From positions 1-36,988 of the forward strand of contig PHAG01000018.1 of NCBI GenBank assembly GCA_002841625.1: a DNA stretch of 36,988 nucleotides, read 5' to 3'. The translations under genes were made by a program, and so were the position numbers. Position 1 is the first letter of the stretch, and each line of letters begins with the position of its first letter. The stretch comes from Firmicutes bacterium HGW-Firmicutes-1. GTDB lineage: Bacteria; Bacillota; Clostridia; Lachnospirales; Vallitaleaceae. The notes under the pieces were generated by a model, which was not told where the DNA came from, searched no databases, and saw nothing but the letters and a program-made list of their open reading frames with translations. Positions 1 to 7,694 of this stretch are shown one piece after another.

Positions 1-1
1 T

Positions 2-928
2 CAAATCACTTACATTTTTATTGATGAAGTTCAAAACTGCAAAAATTTTGAAAAGGCAGTGGACAGTTTGTTTATCAAAGAGGACACAGATGTCTATATA
101 ACAGGTTCAAATGCGTATATGCTTTCCGGGGAACTAGCAACACTGCTTTCAGGGCGATACATCACCATTGATATGCTACCGTTGTCGTTTAGGGAATACT
201 ATGAAGCTAATCAAGATACCGAGAATAGTAAAAAAGAATTATTCAATGACTATATGAAGTGGGGATCATTTCCCTATTTAGCAACCATTGAAAAAAATCC
301 TAATATTATTCATCCTTATATTGAAGGCATTTACAACACAATTTTGATTAAGGATATTGCCAAACGTGAAGGCATAACGGATGTCTCACTGATTGAAAGC
401 ATTATAAAAGTCTTGATGGGCAGTGTCGGAAGTCCCATATCTATCAAAAAAATCAGTGATACTCTCAACGCTTCAGGACGCAAGATTTCTGTAAATACGG
501 TAGCCTCATACATGAATGCACTCACAGACAGTTATTTGTTCTACAAAGTGGATCGGTATGACATCAAGGGCAGACAGTTTCTAAAGACGCTAGGGAAGTA
601 TTACCATGTCGACATGGGTATTAGAAATTTGTTGCTTTCAGGGTATTCCACGGATTTGGGACATGTAATAGAAAATATTACTTACCTTGAGCTGTTGCGA
701 AGAGGTAACAAAGTCAGTATTGGAAAGTTAGCAGAAAACGAGATTGACTTTGTAGCGGTAAATTCAGATGAGATTATCTATTATCAGGTTGCTGCGACGG
801 TCCTTGATGTAACAACCCTTCAAAGAGAATTACGTCCCCTTAATAGAATTCCGGATCATCATAGAAAATTGCTGTTGAGCTTAGATGAGATAGGGTGCCT
901 GCAAATTATGAAGGAATACGCCATTTGA
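2..928 (+). CDS. ATP-binding protein, AAA_14/DUF4143 family (5' end outside window, 3' end frameshifted)
   Basis: The reading frame is open from the window edge, so the start and the Walker A motif lie upstream. The visible part begins with a Walker B-like stretch (YIFIDEVQN) followed by ITGSNAYMLSGELATLLSGR, the usual arginine/sensor segment of this ATPase family. The second half is the DUF4143 region, a winged-helix plus PD-(D/E)XK-like fold including EIDFVAV and a YYQVA strand. In this family the N-terminal part is an AAA ATPase; the cellular role is not settled. A GTG at 59 is in frame but falls inside the ATPase core, so it is not the true start. The frame stops at 926-928, but a better C-terminus (EGIRHLNLVDWLLEEE) continues in another frame to 960, so one base appears lost just upstream of 907. 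The family assignment is firm; whether the protein still works is not. Confidence 0.85.
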   Translation, partial: QITYIFIDEVQNCKNFEKAVDSLFIKEDTDVYITGSNAYMLSGELATLLSGRYITIDMLPLSFREYYEANQDTENSKKELFNDYMKWGSFPYLATIEKNPNIIHPYIEGIYNTILIKDIAKREGITDVSLIESIIKVLMGSVGSPISIKKISDTLNASGRKISVNTVASYMNALTDSYLFYKVDRYDIKGRQFLKTLGKYYHVDMGIRNLLLSGYSTDLGHVIENITYLELLRRGNKVSIGKLAENEIDFVAVNSDEIIYYQVAATVLDVTTLQRELRPLNRIPDHHRKLLLSLDEIGCLQIMKEYAI

Positions 929-960
929 ATCTCGTGGATTGGTTGCTGGAGGAGGAATAA
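907..960 (+). pseudogene. Displaced C-terminus of the DUF4143 ATPase (shifted frame)
   Basis: Frame 1 from 907 to the TAA at 958-960 reads YEGIRHLNLVDWLLEEE, which matches the conserved end of DUF4143 ATPases (G-I-x-H-x-N-x-x-D-x-L-L). The upstream gene is read in frame 2 and loses this tail, ending instead with the unrelated residues MKEYAI. A single-base deletion between about 890 and 906 explains it. A sequencing error or a real frameshift would look the same here. Confidence 0.7.
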
Positions 961-1274
961 GAAAGGGGGGGACAGGGGGACAGGTTGCTTGTCTCGCTTA
1001 TGAAAAGTGGTCTTGATATCCAAATCGTTATTGTGACAACACCTCAGATATTTGTTTCAATATCTTAATAATGATGCAATAAAGTTTAAACGCGTTCACT
1101 TTATAGTTAGGGCTTTCAAGTTGATTAGTCCATCCAGATTATGAGCCTATTTCAATTGCCAATTTTATACCAGTTCTACATAAATCTACAATTAATCTCC
1201 TTCCCATCTGTCGAAACCTGTGATACTATAAGATTAATAGTAATAAATGTAAGTTATCAGAGAAGGTGGGAAAA
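961..1274. other. Intergenic region with G-rich GGGGACAGG tandem motif
   Basis: No convincing gene is seen. Positions 964-984 hold a G-rich stretch with GGGGACAG written twice in tandem, followed by GGTTGCTTGTCTC; the GACAGG and TTGTCTC parts could form a weak hairpin. The rest is AT-rich. The last 75 bases contain a candidate promoter for the next gene and its ribosome site (AGAAGGTGGG, 1261-1270). Confidence 0.4.
1201..1229 (+). promoter_or_regulatory. Candidate sigma-A promoter with extended -10
   Basis: TTCCCA at 1201-1206, a 17-base spacer, and TACTAT at 1224-1229 preceded by TGA (an extended -10). It lies about 45 bases before the ATG at 1275. The -35 is a poor match, so the call rests on spacing and the extended -10. 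Confidence 0.35.
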
Positions 1275-1589
1275 ATGGGGAAAGTAGTAAAGAGTAGCAA
1301 GTGGATACGGGAGGTTCGCTCTTGCGTATCTTTTGTTCGAGAATCAGGCGTTAAGTTGAGTAAAAATGAACTTGAATACGCAGCTAATCTAGGTGGGTCT
1401 TTTAAGGTTTATACAAATAACCAGTCTAAGCACACCATCCTCAATCATGAAACATCCCATTTTCAACAAATTCAAAATATCAATTATAAATACAAAGAAT
1501 ATTTAAAAGCCTACCCACGAAATGGCTACTTTTTGCGCCCTGGAAATCATGACTGTGAATTCCAACGTACAGAGAGTAAGACTACATAG
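1275..1589 (+). CDS. Small protein of unknown function (104 aa)
   Basis: The ATG at 1275 is chosen over the in-frame GTG at 1266 because AAGGTGGG sits at the right distance before it. The product is basic, with an N-terminal run of Lys/Arg (KVVKSSKWIREVRS) and an Asn/His-rich middle (HTILNHETSHFQQIQN). No signal peptide, membrane segment or catalytic motif is recognised. It is followed after 43 bases by a 15-codon ORF and then the GIY-YIG nuclease. All three lie on one strand, and the first two share the same AAGGTGGGAAA ribosome-site string, so they may be co-transcribed. It could be a partner or regulator of the nuclease, but nothing in the sequence proves it. Confidence 0.45.
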   Translation: MGKVVKSSKWIREVRSCVSFVRESGVKLSKNELEYAANLGGSFKVYTNNQSKHTILNHETSHFQQIQNINYKYKEYLKAYPRNGYFLRPGNHDCEFQRTESKTT

Positions 1590-1632
1590 AAGCGGAGTGG
1601 GTTTTTTTGTTACAAAGAAAGGTGGGAAACTA

Positions 1633-1680
1633 ATGTCTAATATTACATATGGCCAAACTGCTGAACTTTTTCCAGATTGA
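1633..1680 (+). CDS. 15-codon ORF, possible leader peptide or gene-start remnant
   Basis: It encodes MSNITYGQTAELFPD and is preceded by a strong AAAGGTGGG ribosome site at 1618-1625. It ends 12 bases before the GIY-YIG gene start. The good ribosome site suggests it is translated. It may be a leader coupling translation into the nuclease gene, or the stub of a lost gene. Confidence 0.3.
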   Translation: MSNITYGQTAELFPD

Positions 1681-1692
1681 GGGAGAACTAAA

Positions 1693-2538
1693 ATGACATC
1701 ACTATATTTATCTGATATTTTAAAAAGAAATGGTTTTGACCTAAATAGAGTTAAATTAATAAGACATTCTTTGAAGGATAAAAATTTCAAAAAATGTTAC
1801 GAAAATGAATTTATGGATGAATATCAAAAGCTTCAGAAAGAGAAGTTCTTTAACGGATGTGATTATATATTATCCTTTATAAGTGAGCCAGGAAGTAGCG
1901 CAAAATTTGCAGGTTGTTACGAAGTCGGGCGAGGAGAGCTGGCGGTTAAAGCTCTAATTCCAGAGGGATTTCCAGTAGAATCCATGTTTAATGATGAACT
2001 CTTTCGATTTGATTTAATGAAGATAGATCTATTAAGTGATCTCATAGGAAGACTTATTATTGATTGGGGTAAGGCTGCTATTTCGTGGCATCAATGGGCG
2101 ACAAATGAAAAAGCTGTATTGGCCATCCAAGAGAATCCACGACTTGCTTTCAATGGTTTTGAAAATGTAGTTTTGAGTTATGGAGAGTTGAAAGAAATTA
2201 TTAAGGATGCAACTCTTTATGAAAATTGGCATACTGCATTATCATCCATTTATGCAATTTATCTTGTTGTTGATCAAACAGACGGTAAGCAGTATGTTGG
2301 TTCTGCATATGGTGCAGGAGGATTACTTGCACGTTGGAAATGTTATGTTGATACTAAGCATGGAGGAAATAAAGGATTGAAAGAAGTGATATGTAACTAT
2401 TCAGAAAGATATCACCAATTTCAATTTAGCATACTGCAAATATTACCTAAGAATATTTCAGATCAGGAAGTCATATCATTTGAGAATTTATTTAAAAGAA
2501 AGTTGTTAAGCAAGGAATTTGGTATGAATGAGAATTAA
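1693..2538 (+). CDS. GIY-YIG family nuclease with a family-specific N-terminal domain (281 aa)
   Basis: The C-terminal 95 residues carry the GIY-YIG endonuclease core: AIYLVV (about 188-193) for the GIY strand, QYVGSA (200-205) for the YIG strand, Arg214 in ARWKCY, and Glu264 in SFENLFKRKLLSKEFGMN as the metal-binding acid. All expected positions are filled, so the nuclease should be active. Residues 1-180 form a separate domain containing YILSFISEPGSSAKFAGCYEV; proteins with this layout are found beside restriction and other defence genes. The ATG follows GAGGGAGAACTAAA. The target (foreign DNA, perhaps sequence-specific) is inferred from the fold and the neighbourhood only. No cognate methyltransferase lies next to it. 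Confidence 0.8.
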   Translation: MTSLYLSDILKRNGFDLNRVKLIRHSLKDKNFKKCYENEFMDEYQKLQKEKFFNGCDYILSFISEPGSSAKFAGCYEVGRGELAVKALIPEGFPVESMFNDELFRFDLMKIDLLSDLIGRLIIDWGKAAISWHQWATNEKAVLAIQENPRLAFNGFENVVLSYGELKEIIKDATLYENWHTALSSIYAIYLVVDQTDGKQYVGSAYGAGGLLARWKCYVDTKHGGNKGLKEVICNYSERYHQFQFSILQILPKNISDQEVISFENLFKRKLLSKEFGMNEN

Positions 2539-2678
2539 CGATATGGAACGGATTAAATGTTGTTTTAATTTACAAACGGGGTGTTCATTAACAGTCTATA
2601 AATCGGTATATCATTTAACCCAAAATATCAAAGAGTTAAAATAATTTGAATTGATAATTTAGTTGTGGGGAAGTACCA

Positions 2679-3408
2679 ATGAATCTACAGCAATACCTTA
2701 CTGAACAAGGTTTTAAAATTAATGACGATATGTCTTTTGACAGCCAAGGTGAGATAGTCCTATCTACTGGTTTTGTGAAAAATCAGACATTTGTGATTAT
2801 TAATCATTTGAGTATCTTTGAAACAAAATTTGATTATAAGCGATATTGCCAAAAGCAAAATGAATGGATGAAGTAATATGATTTTGTATATCGATTTGTA
2901 GAGAATGACTTGGAAACTGCAAAACTCTTCATGGAATATTAAGATAGCGATTTTCATCCGCTGATTCGCTTGCTAGCACTCTGCTGTTTCTGATGTGTTG
3001 CAAATTAATTGTAGTACAATTGATATATTAGATAGCGCGGAATTTCCACTTTTAGCTGATACACTAAGACAAACATTGATCTACTATTATTTGCGAATGA
3101 AAGTTGAAAAAGAATTGGTTGAAATTTTCAATATGCCAGTAAATCAAGCTCATCCGCCCATGCTAAATCAGATTATCCAACGAACACTTTCATACCGTCC
3201 TACAGATACTGATGCAGTTATTAAGCGTGATTACAAAGTGTTCTTTACCTCACGAAAAACATTATTAAATGAATTTAATCACTTCGAAGGTAATATGAAT
3301 ATTTTTCAACCAGCTATTGATATTAAACCAACCATGTTTCAAAGTGAAGTAAGTGCTATAGAGGAAAAATTAATAAGATTAAGAAATGATTATTTGATAA
3401 ATGTCTAA
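2679..3408 (+). pseudogene. Broken gene of unknown function (about 243 codons, two stops plus a frameshift)
   Basis: One reading frame starts at the ATG at 2679 (ribosome site GTGGGGA) and runs 65 codons to TAA (2874-2876). It continues in the same frame as YDFVYRFVENDLETAKLFME to a second TAA near 2940, then DSDFHPLIRLLALCCF to a third stop near 2991. The protein then resumes in another frame at about 2977, running to the stop at 3406-3408 with well-formed sequence (EFPLLADTLRQTLIYYYLRM; RKTLLNEFNHFEGNMNIFQP; IEEKLIRLRNDYLINV). The total length is one base off a multiple of three, as expected for one indel. Called separately, the pieces would look like two hypothetical genes. The family is not recognised; the C-terminal part is helical and charged. 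Confidence 0.65.
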
Positions 3409-3422
3409 TAACTTCATAGTTT

Positions 3423-3581
3423 ATGATAATAGGTATATATGAACAATCCTGCTATAATGGGAATTTTCTCATTGTAGATATTCATGCTGAGAATAAACCA
3501 CAAGAAAAGTTCACAAGAATAATTTACCCTGGAGTAGATAGATTGTCTAGATGGATTAAGAGACATTATTATGTATTATAG
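3423..3581 (+). CDS. Short ORF, probable gene fragment (52 aa)
   Basis: ATG to TAG with a protein-like composition (NGNFLIVDIHAENKPQEKFT; YPGVDRLSRWIKRHYYVL). No ribosome site precedes it. It lies in the otherwise empty stretch between the broken gene and the next small gene. The rest of 3582-3790 is AT-rich with many stops and contains nothing I can name. It is more likely a remnant than a working gene. Confidence 0.25.
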   Translation: MIIGIYEQSCYNGNFLIVDIHAENKPQEKFTRIIYPGVDRLSRWIKRHYYVL

Positions 3582-3791
3582 AAAATGGAAAGATAGTTTT
3601 AAAGAGATAATGAAAATGAGAATATAGAAGTTGGTTTGAGGATAAGATGAGAAAAATGCAAAAAAAAATATATTTTGCTAAAGTCCAGATTGTTGCTTAA
3701 ATACGCAATTTGAGATTAAAAATATACTATTTATTGTAGGCAATTGCTAATTCGTCATATAGAGCGATACTTAACAAAGATAGGAATTGAT

Positions 3792-4139
3792 ATGGGATTG
3801 GATAATAAAAACACTTACTCAATTACAGTAACAAATGGACAAGTGAATATTGCCAACGATAGTGCAGTGATAAATTCTAACTCAACTGTGAATTCAATTG
3901 ATACTGCAAGCTTGTCGGAATTAATCAAAGCTTTAAAAGCTGAAAGTAAATCATTATCTGATGAGGATAATGAAACACTTTCAAATAACTTGGAGGTTGT
4001 CGAAGAGGAACTTAAAGCACTTAAACCTAGGAAAGCATTTATTAAGACAGCTATATCCGGAATCAAAGTAATAAAAGGGACAGCAGAGTTTACTGCTGCG
4101 ATGACTGCGCTTATTCAGTTTTTACAGACGATAGTTTAA
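3792..4139 (+). CDS. Small protein with Asn-rich N-terminus and coiled-coil/helical C-terminus (115 aa)
   Basis: The ATG at 3792 follows AGGA with 6-base spacing; an upstream in-frame TTG at 3744 has no ribosome site. The N-terminal 45 residues hold alternating Asn/Val/Ile stretches (SITVTNGQVNIANDSAVI, then NSNSTVNS), as in small turn-rich beta segments. Then comes a Glu/Lys-rich helix (LSELIKALKAESKSLSDEDN to EELKALKPRK) likely to form a coiled coil. It ends with a mildly hydrophobic helix (FIKTAISGIKVIKGTAEFTA). This layout resembles small adaptor-like proteins coded in bacterial defence loci, but I cannot name a family. Its neighbours are two broken genes. Confidence 0.5.
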   Translation: MGLDNKNTYSITVTNGQVNIANDSAVINSNSTVNSIDTASLSELIKALKAESKSLSDEDNETLSNNLEVVEEELKALKPRKAFIKTAISGIKVIKGTAEFTAAMTALIQFLQTIV

Positions 4140-4266
4140 AAATAATAAACATATCCTCACCTGCCCATTATGATTATGAAGGACAAGGATGTAGTTAAAA
4201 ATTGTGTAATTAATATTACTAAATACTAGAACCTTATTCTGGTCATATTTATTTGAGGTGTTTAAA

Positions 4267-4721
4267 ATGAATATTAATGATGACTTTACCGAGATAATGA
4301 ATCACGCACATTATTGGAATTGGCTACCTGATTGGGATGTTGTCCACGAAGTATATCTAGATTTCCCTAATTCATATTCTGTGTTAACTCCATTTGCATA
4401 CGCTTATCTGGAAGAACTTATAAGATCAAAAACATCCGAATAAGGTATTGAAATATTTGATGAATCGGGTAACTCAAAAAGACGTAAAATAGGCATTGGA
4501 TTAATAAATCTTGCTATTGAAGAAAACAAAGATTGCAGTCAAGAACTCATTTCATTACTCGAAAAAGTGAAATCATATTATACGCTTTCTCAATCTACAG
4601 ATAATGATGGTAATCGTAAAGCGTTGCTCACAGCTATATGCATCCAAGATTTTGGGACGAAGTTTCATTTAGAAACTTGATTCACGACATAGTCATGCTT
4701 TCGAAGAACGCTGGATTCTAA
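4267..4721 (+). pseudogene. Broken HEPN-like protein gene (one stop, one frameshift)
   Basis: The ATG at 4267 follows GAGGTG. The frame reads 58 codons to TAA (4441-4443), then continues in the same frame (GIEIFDESGNSKRRKIGIGL; QELISLLEKVKSYYTLSQ) to DNDGNRKALL. After about 4627 sense moves to another frame: HSYMHPRFWDEVSFRNLIHD to NAGF and TAA at 4719-4721. Joining the pieces gives NR-KALL-H, the R-x4-H motif of HEPN-fold proteins, in a D-N-D-G-N-R-x4-H-x-Y context. Restoring one base near 4628 would repair it. HEPN proteins are commonly RNases in toxin or abortive-infection systems; the fold is inferred from this motif. The stop probably replaced a Tyr or Glu codon. Confidence 0.6.
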
Positions 4722-4809
4722 ATATTGAATATTATGGAATTGTATTGTCAATGTGTATCAAAAAAATTATGTAAGTACTATTTTGTGATTATTATTTGGG
4801 GAGAAGCAG

Positions 4810-5688
4810 GTGGAAAATTCATTGAAAAAAGGACAATCGATAGATCAACAAAAGTGCGCCTTATGTTATGAAAATACTGATCTGAAGCTTAGCCATATAG
4901 TGCCGAAGTTTGTATTTAGTTTTATAAAAAGGACTAGCGTTACTGGTAAATTTAGAGATCCAACTGATTTTAAGATACGAAAGCAGGATGGACCCAAATA
5001 TAGATTATTATGTGGTAGTTGTGAGCAGTTGCTTTCTGAGAGTGAAAAATATTTTGCAGAGAAAGTTTTTATACCATATGTAAATAACGAAAACGTAAAC
5101 ATCAAATATGACCACAAACTTCAGTATTATATTGAATCTGCCCATTGGAGGTTCCTGCTGACTCAAATGAACTCATATGAATCAGAGCAGCAGAAAATAC
5201 TTAAGGACATTGAGATTAGCATAAGATCGAAGCTGAGGTTTCAAAAGATGAAGGACGTTTTGGTTTTATTACAACTAGACTATCCTAATTATCCTAGATG
5301 GACCTCACATTTTTTATACTATATGGATGCAAGATTAATATCGTTACTTAGTGATGAAATCGATTATTTCAAAAGGATGGTAATCTGTGATTTGTTTTTT
5401 TATAAAAAGCGCGTGTACATATATTCTTATTATTGTGGTCTTGTCATCTGTAGCGTCTTTAATTGTAGAAAAATTGATTTTCTAAATTTTCATAGCCATC
5501 TTGTTAGAAAGAAAGGAAAGTTCAAATTAAAAAAAGTAAACTTTAATAATATTGTTATTTCACACTTGTTATTAGTTAAGCATAGAGGAATATCGGAATC
5601 TCTTGAAAATGTTAGCAAGGAAGAGCGTGAAGAATTTCAAAAACTTATTGAAAAGGGAAAAAACGTAAAAAGTAGATTCACTAAGTAA
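4810..5688 (+). CDS. HNH-like zinc-motif protein, probable defence-associated nuclease (292 aa)
   Basis: The start is GTG at 4810, supported by GGGGAGAAG at 4799-4806. The N-terminal 90 residues carry CALC (Cys16, Cys19), SHIVPKF (His29) and LLCGSCE (Cys68, Cys71, Glu72). That is a four-Cys zinc knuckle with a central His, arranged as in HNH/treble-clef endonucleases and followed by LLSESEKYFAEKVFIPY. The remaining 200 residues are helical, rich in aromatic and basic residues, and not recognised. A catalytic role is inferred; only one histidine of a full HNH triad is obvious. It lies 231 bases upstream of the AAA ATPase on the same strand. A shared operon is possible but the gap is large and may contain a promoter. 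Confidence 0.6.
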   Translation: MENSLKKGQSIDQQKCALCYENTDLKLSHIVPKFVFSFIKRTSVTGKFRDPTDFKIRKQDGPKYRLLCGSCEQLLSESEKYFAEKVFIPYVNNENVNIKYDHKLQYYIESAHWRFLLTQMNSYESEQQKILKDIEISIRSKLRFQKMKDVLVLLQLDYPNYPRWTSHFLYYMDARLISLLSDEIDYFKRMVICDLFFYKKRVYIYSYYCGLVICSVFNCRKIDFLNFHSHLVRKKGKFKLKKVNFNNIVISHLLLVKHRGISESLENVSKEEREEFQKLIEKGKNVKSRFTK

Positions 5689-5919
5689 GGGCTAAAAATT
5701 AGGCGTTTAAGAAATTCAGTTTACAATAATCACAAGGAAAAGAATAATTATCTAATTCTTATCCCCTTTATTTATATTACAGGAATTTCACAACGAACCA
5801 TTATGTTTGTTAAACCATATATTCAGATAAATGTAATGGATATAATTAGAAATAAATATATTCAATAGGAACTTATTATTTGCTACATCGAAAATACATA
5901 GATGCGGGGGTAAATAATT

Positions 5920-7482
5920 ATGAAAATGACATCTCTAAAACTTACAAACTTCAGAGGATACAAGGACACCATTGAAATCTACTTTGATAACCTTACTGTC
6001 TTTGTTGGAGAAAACGATATCGGGAAATCTACTATTCTTGAAGCTTTGGATATTTTCTATAATGAAGGAAAAGGCATCATAAAGATGGATAAGGGTGATG
6101 TGAATAAACAAGCAGCTAGTGTGGGTGACACGGAAACAATTATTTCTGTGTGCTTTGTAGAGCTTCCAGCGGAAATTGTTATAGACGCAGCGAATCCAAC
6201 AACTCTTGCTGATGAATACATGATTAATGAGCAATCTCAACTAGAGATTGTTAAGCGTTACAGAAATGGTGGCGGAGTAAAGATATATATTAAGGCTAAG
6301 CATCCTACTAATCCAGATTGTACAGACTTGCTTCTAAAGAAAAATACAGAATTAAAAGCAATAATCCGGACACAAGGTATCGAGTGCGAGAACCAAAATA
6401 TAAATGCAGTAATGCGCGCTGCAATTTGGGGGCTACATTTACAAAATTTACAATTGCAGGAAATCGAAATAGATGTATCTAAAGAGGATGCAAAAAAAAT
6501 ATGGGACAAGCTTTATATGTATCTACCAGTATATTCTTTGTTTCAGTCAGATAGAAAAAACAGTGATGGAGATAACGAAGTACAAGACCCGTTGAAGGAA
6601 GCAGTTCGGAAGATATTAACTGATGATGAGTTGCGGACTACGTTAAACAGGGTTGCTAGTGAGGTCGAAGCAAAACTTAGAGAAGTGGTTGATAGGACAA
6701 TGGAGAAGTTGAGAGAAATGGCGCCAGATGTTGCAAACAGTTTGAACCCGGTAATTCCATTAGCTGAGAGCCTTAAATGGGCTGACGTATTCAAGAGCGT
6801 ATCTATCTCTGGTGATGAAGACATTCCGATAAATAAACGCGGTAGCGGTGTGAAACGTTTGATTTTACTTAATTTTTTCAGAGCTGAGGCTGAGAGGCGA
6901 ATGGAAACAAGTGATAGTACAGGTGTTATTTATGCAATAGAAGAGCCTGAAACATCTCAGCACACTAACAATCAGAGAATATTAGTTGAGGCATTTAAAA
7001 CACTAGGGAACTCGGCCAATACACAGGTAATTCTTACTTCGCATAGTGCAACGATCGTAAAGCAGTTGGATTATTCGAATCTGCGTATGATTACTTGTGA
7101 TGGGGATAGACAAAGAAGAATGATGGAGGTTGCTCCTGGAATGCTGCATTATCCTTCACTGAATGAAGTTAACTACATAGCATTCAAAGAAATTACAGAA
7201 GAATACCATGATGAGTTATATTCTTTCCTAGAATTTCAACAGTGGCTAAGCGACTATAAAATGGGAAGGAACTTGCTACCATACATCCGATTAAACAATG
7301 ATGGAAACACTAGAAATGAGCAACACATTGTAGCTTCGTATATTAGGCACCAAATTCATCATCCTGAAAATCATTTAAATCCTAGATACACACTAGAACA
7401 GCTAAAACAGTCTATTGATGATATGCGAAACTATATCCACACAAGAGCGAATCAGGAAGGAGTATTGATACCTCATTTTTGA
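5920..7482 (+). CDS. AAA/ABC-type ATPase with C-terminal R-x4-H (HEPN-like) motif (520 aa)
   Basis: This is a RecF/SMC/OLD-type ATPase. Walker A is GENDIGKS (30-37), the signature-like segment is NKRGSGVKRL (305-314), Walker B with the catalytic Glu pair is YAIEEPE (338-344), and the H-loop is TSHSA (373-377). A coiled region separates the two halves (VEAKLREVVDRTMEKLREM). There is no Toprim domain, so it is shorter than OLD or GajA nucleases. Instead residues 415-510 are helical and contain RHQIHHPEN with Arg476 and His481. This R-x4-H spacing is that of HEPN RNases, and it sits before a helix (YTLEQLKQSIDDMRNYI). The likely role is an ATP-gated effector in anti-phage defence; the nuclease part is inference. 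The ATG follows the G-rich ribosome site GCGGGGGT. The base composition matches its neighbours. Confidence 0.75.
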   Translation: MKMTSLKLTNFRGYKDTIEIYFDNLTVFVGENDIGKSTILEALDIFYNEGKGIIKMDKGDVNKQAASVGDTETIISVCFVELPAEIVIDAANPTTLADEYMINEQSQLEIVKRYRNGGGVKIYIKAKHPTNPDCTDLLLKKNTELKAIIRTQGIECENQNINAVMRAAIWGLHLQNLQLQEIEIDVSKEDAKKIWDKLYMYLPVYSLFQSDRKNSDGDNEVQDPLKEAVRKILTDDELRTTLNRVASEVEAKLREVVDRTMEKLREMAPDVANSLNPVIPLAESLKWADVFKSVSISGDEDIPINKRGSGVKRLILLNFFRAEAERRMETSDSTGVIYAIEEPETSQHTNNQRILVEAFKTLGNSANTQVILTSHSATIVKQLDYSNLRMITCDGDRQRRMMEVAPGMLHYPSLNEVNYIAFKEITEEYHDELYSFLEFQQWLSDYKMGRNLLPYIRLNNDGNTRNEQHIVASYIRHQIHHPENHLNPRYTLEQLKQSIDDMRNYIHTRANQEGVLIPHF

Positions 7483-7694
7483 CGGTTTTGTAATGATAGA
7501 CTCGTGATAACAACTGCCCATTATGTTTATTATGTACAGTATCTTAAGGAACGTTATACATTCCATTATCCATATAATTGGTTAATTAAAAACATGTATA
7601 ATGGAGAGGAAAAGTGGAAAATTAACTCGGATTAAAAATTGTTTTTGGAAGTTTAGCTTTTTATATAAACGTGCATTTACTTAAGGAGGAATAC

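Noticed and set aside
2760-2957. Minus-strand 65-codon ORF opposite the broken gene
   Set aside because: It has no ribosome site, and the plus strand reads as coherent protein across the same bases.
4150-7530. Shared TGCCCATTATG strings near 4160 and 7510 as island repeats
   Set aside because: Only 11 bases match, flanks differ, and such short matches are expected by chance in AT-rich DNA.
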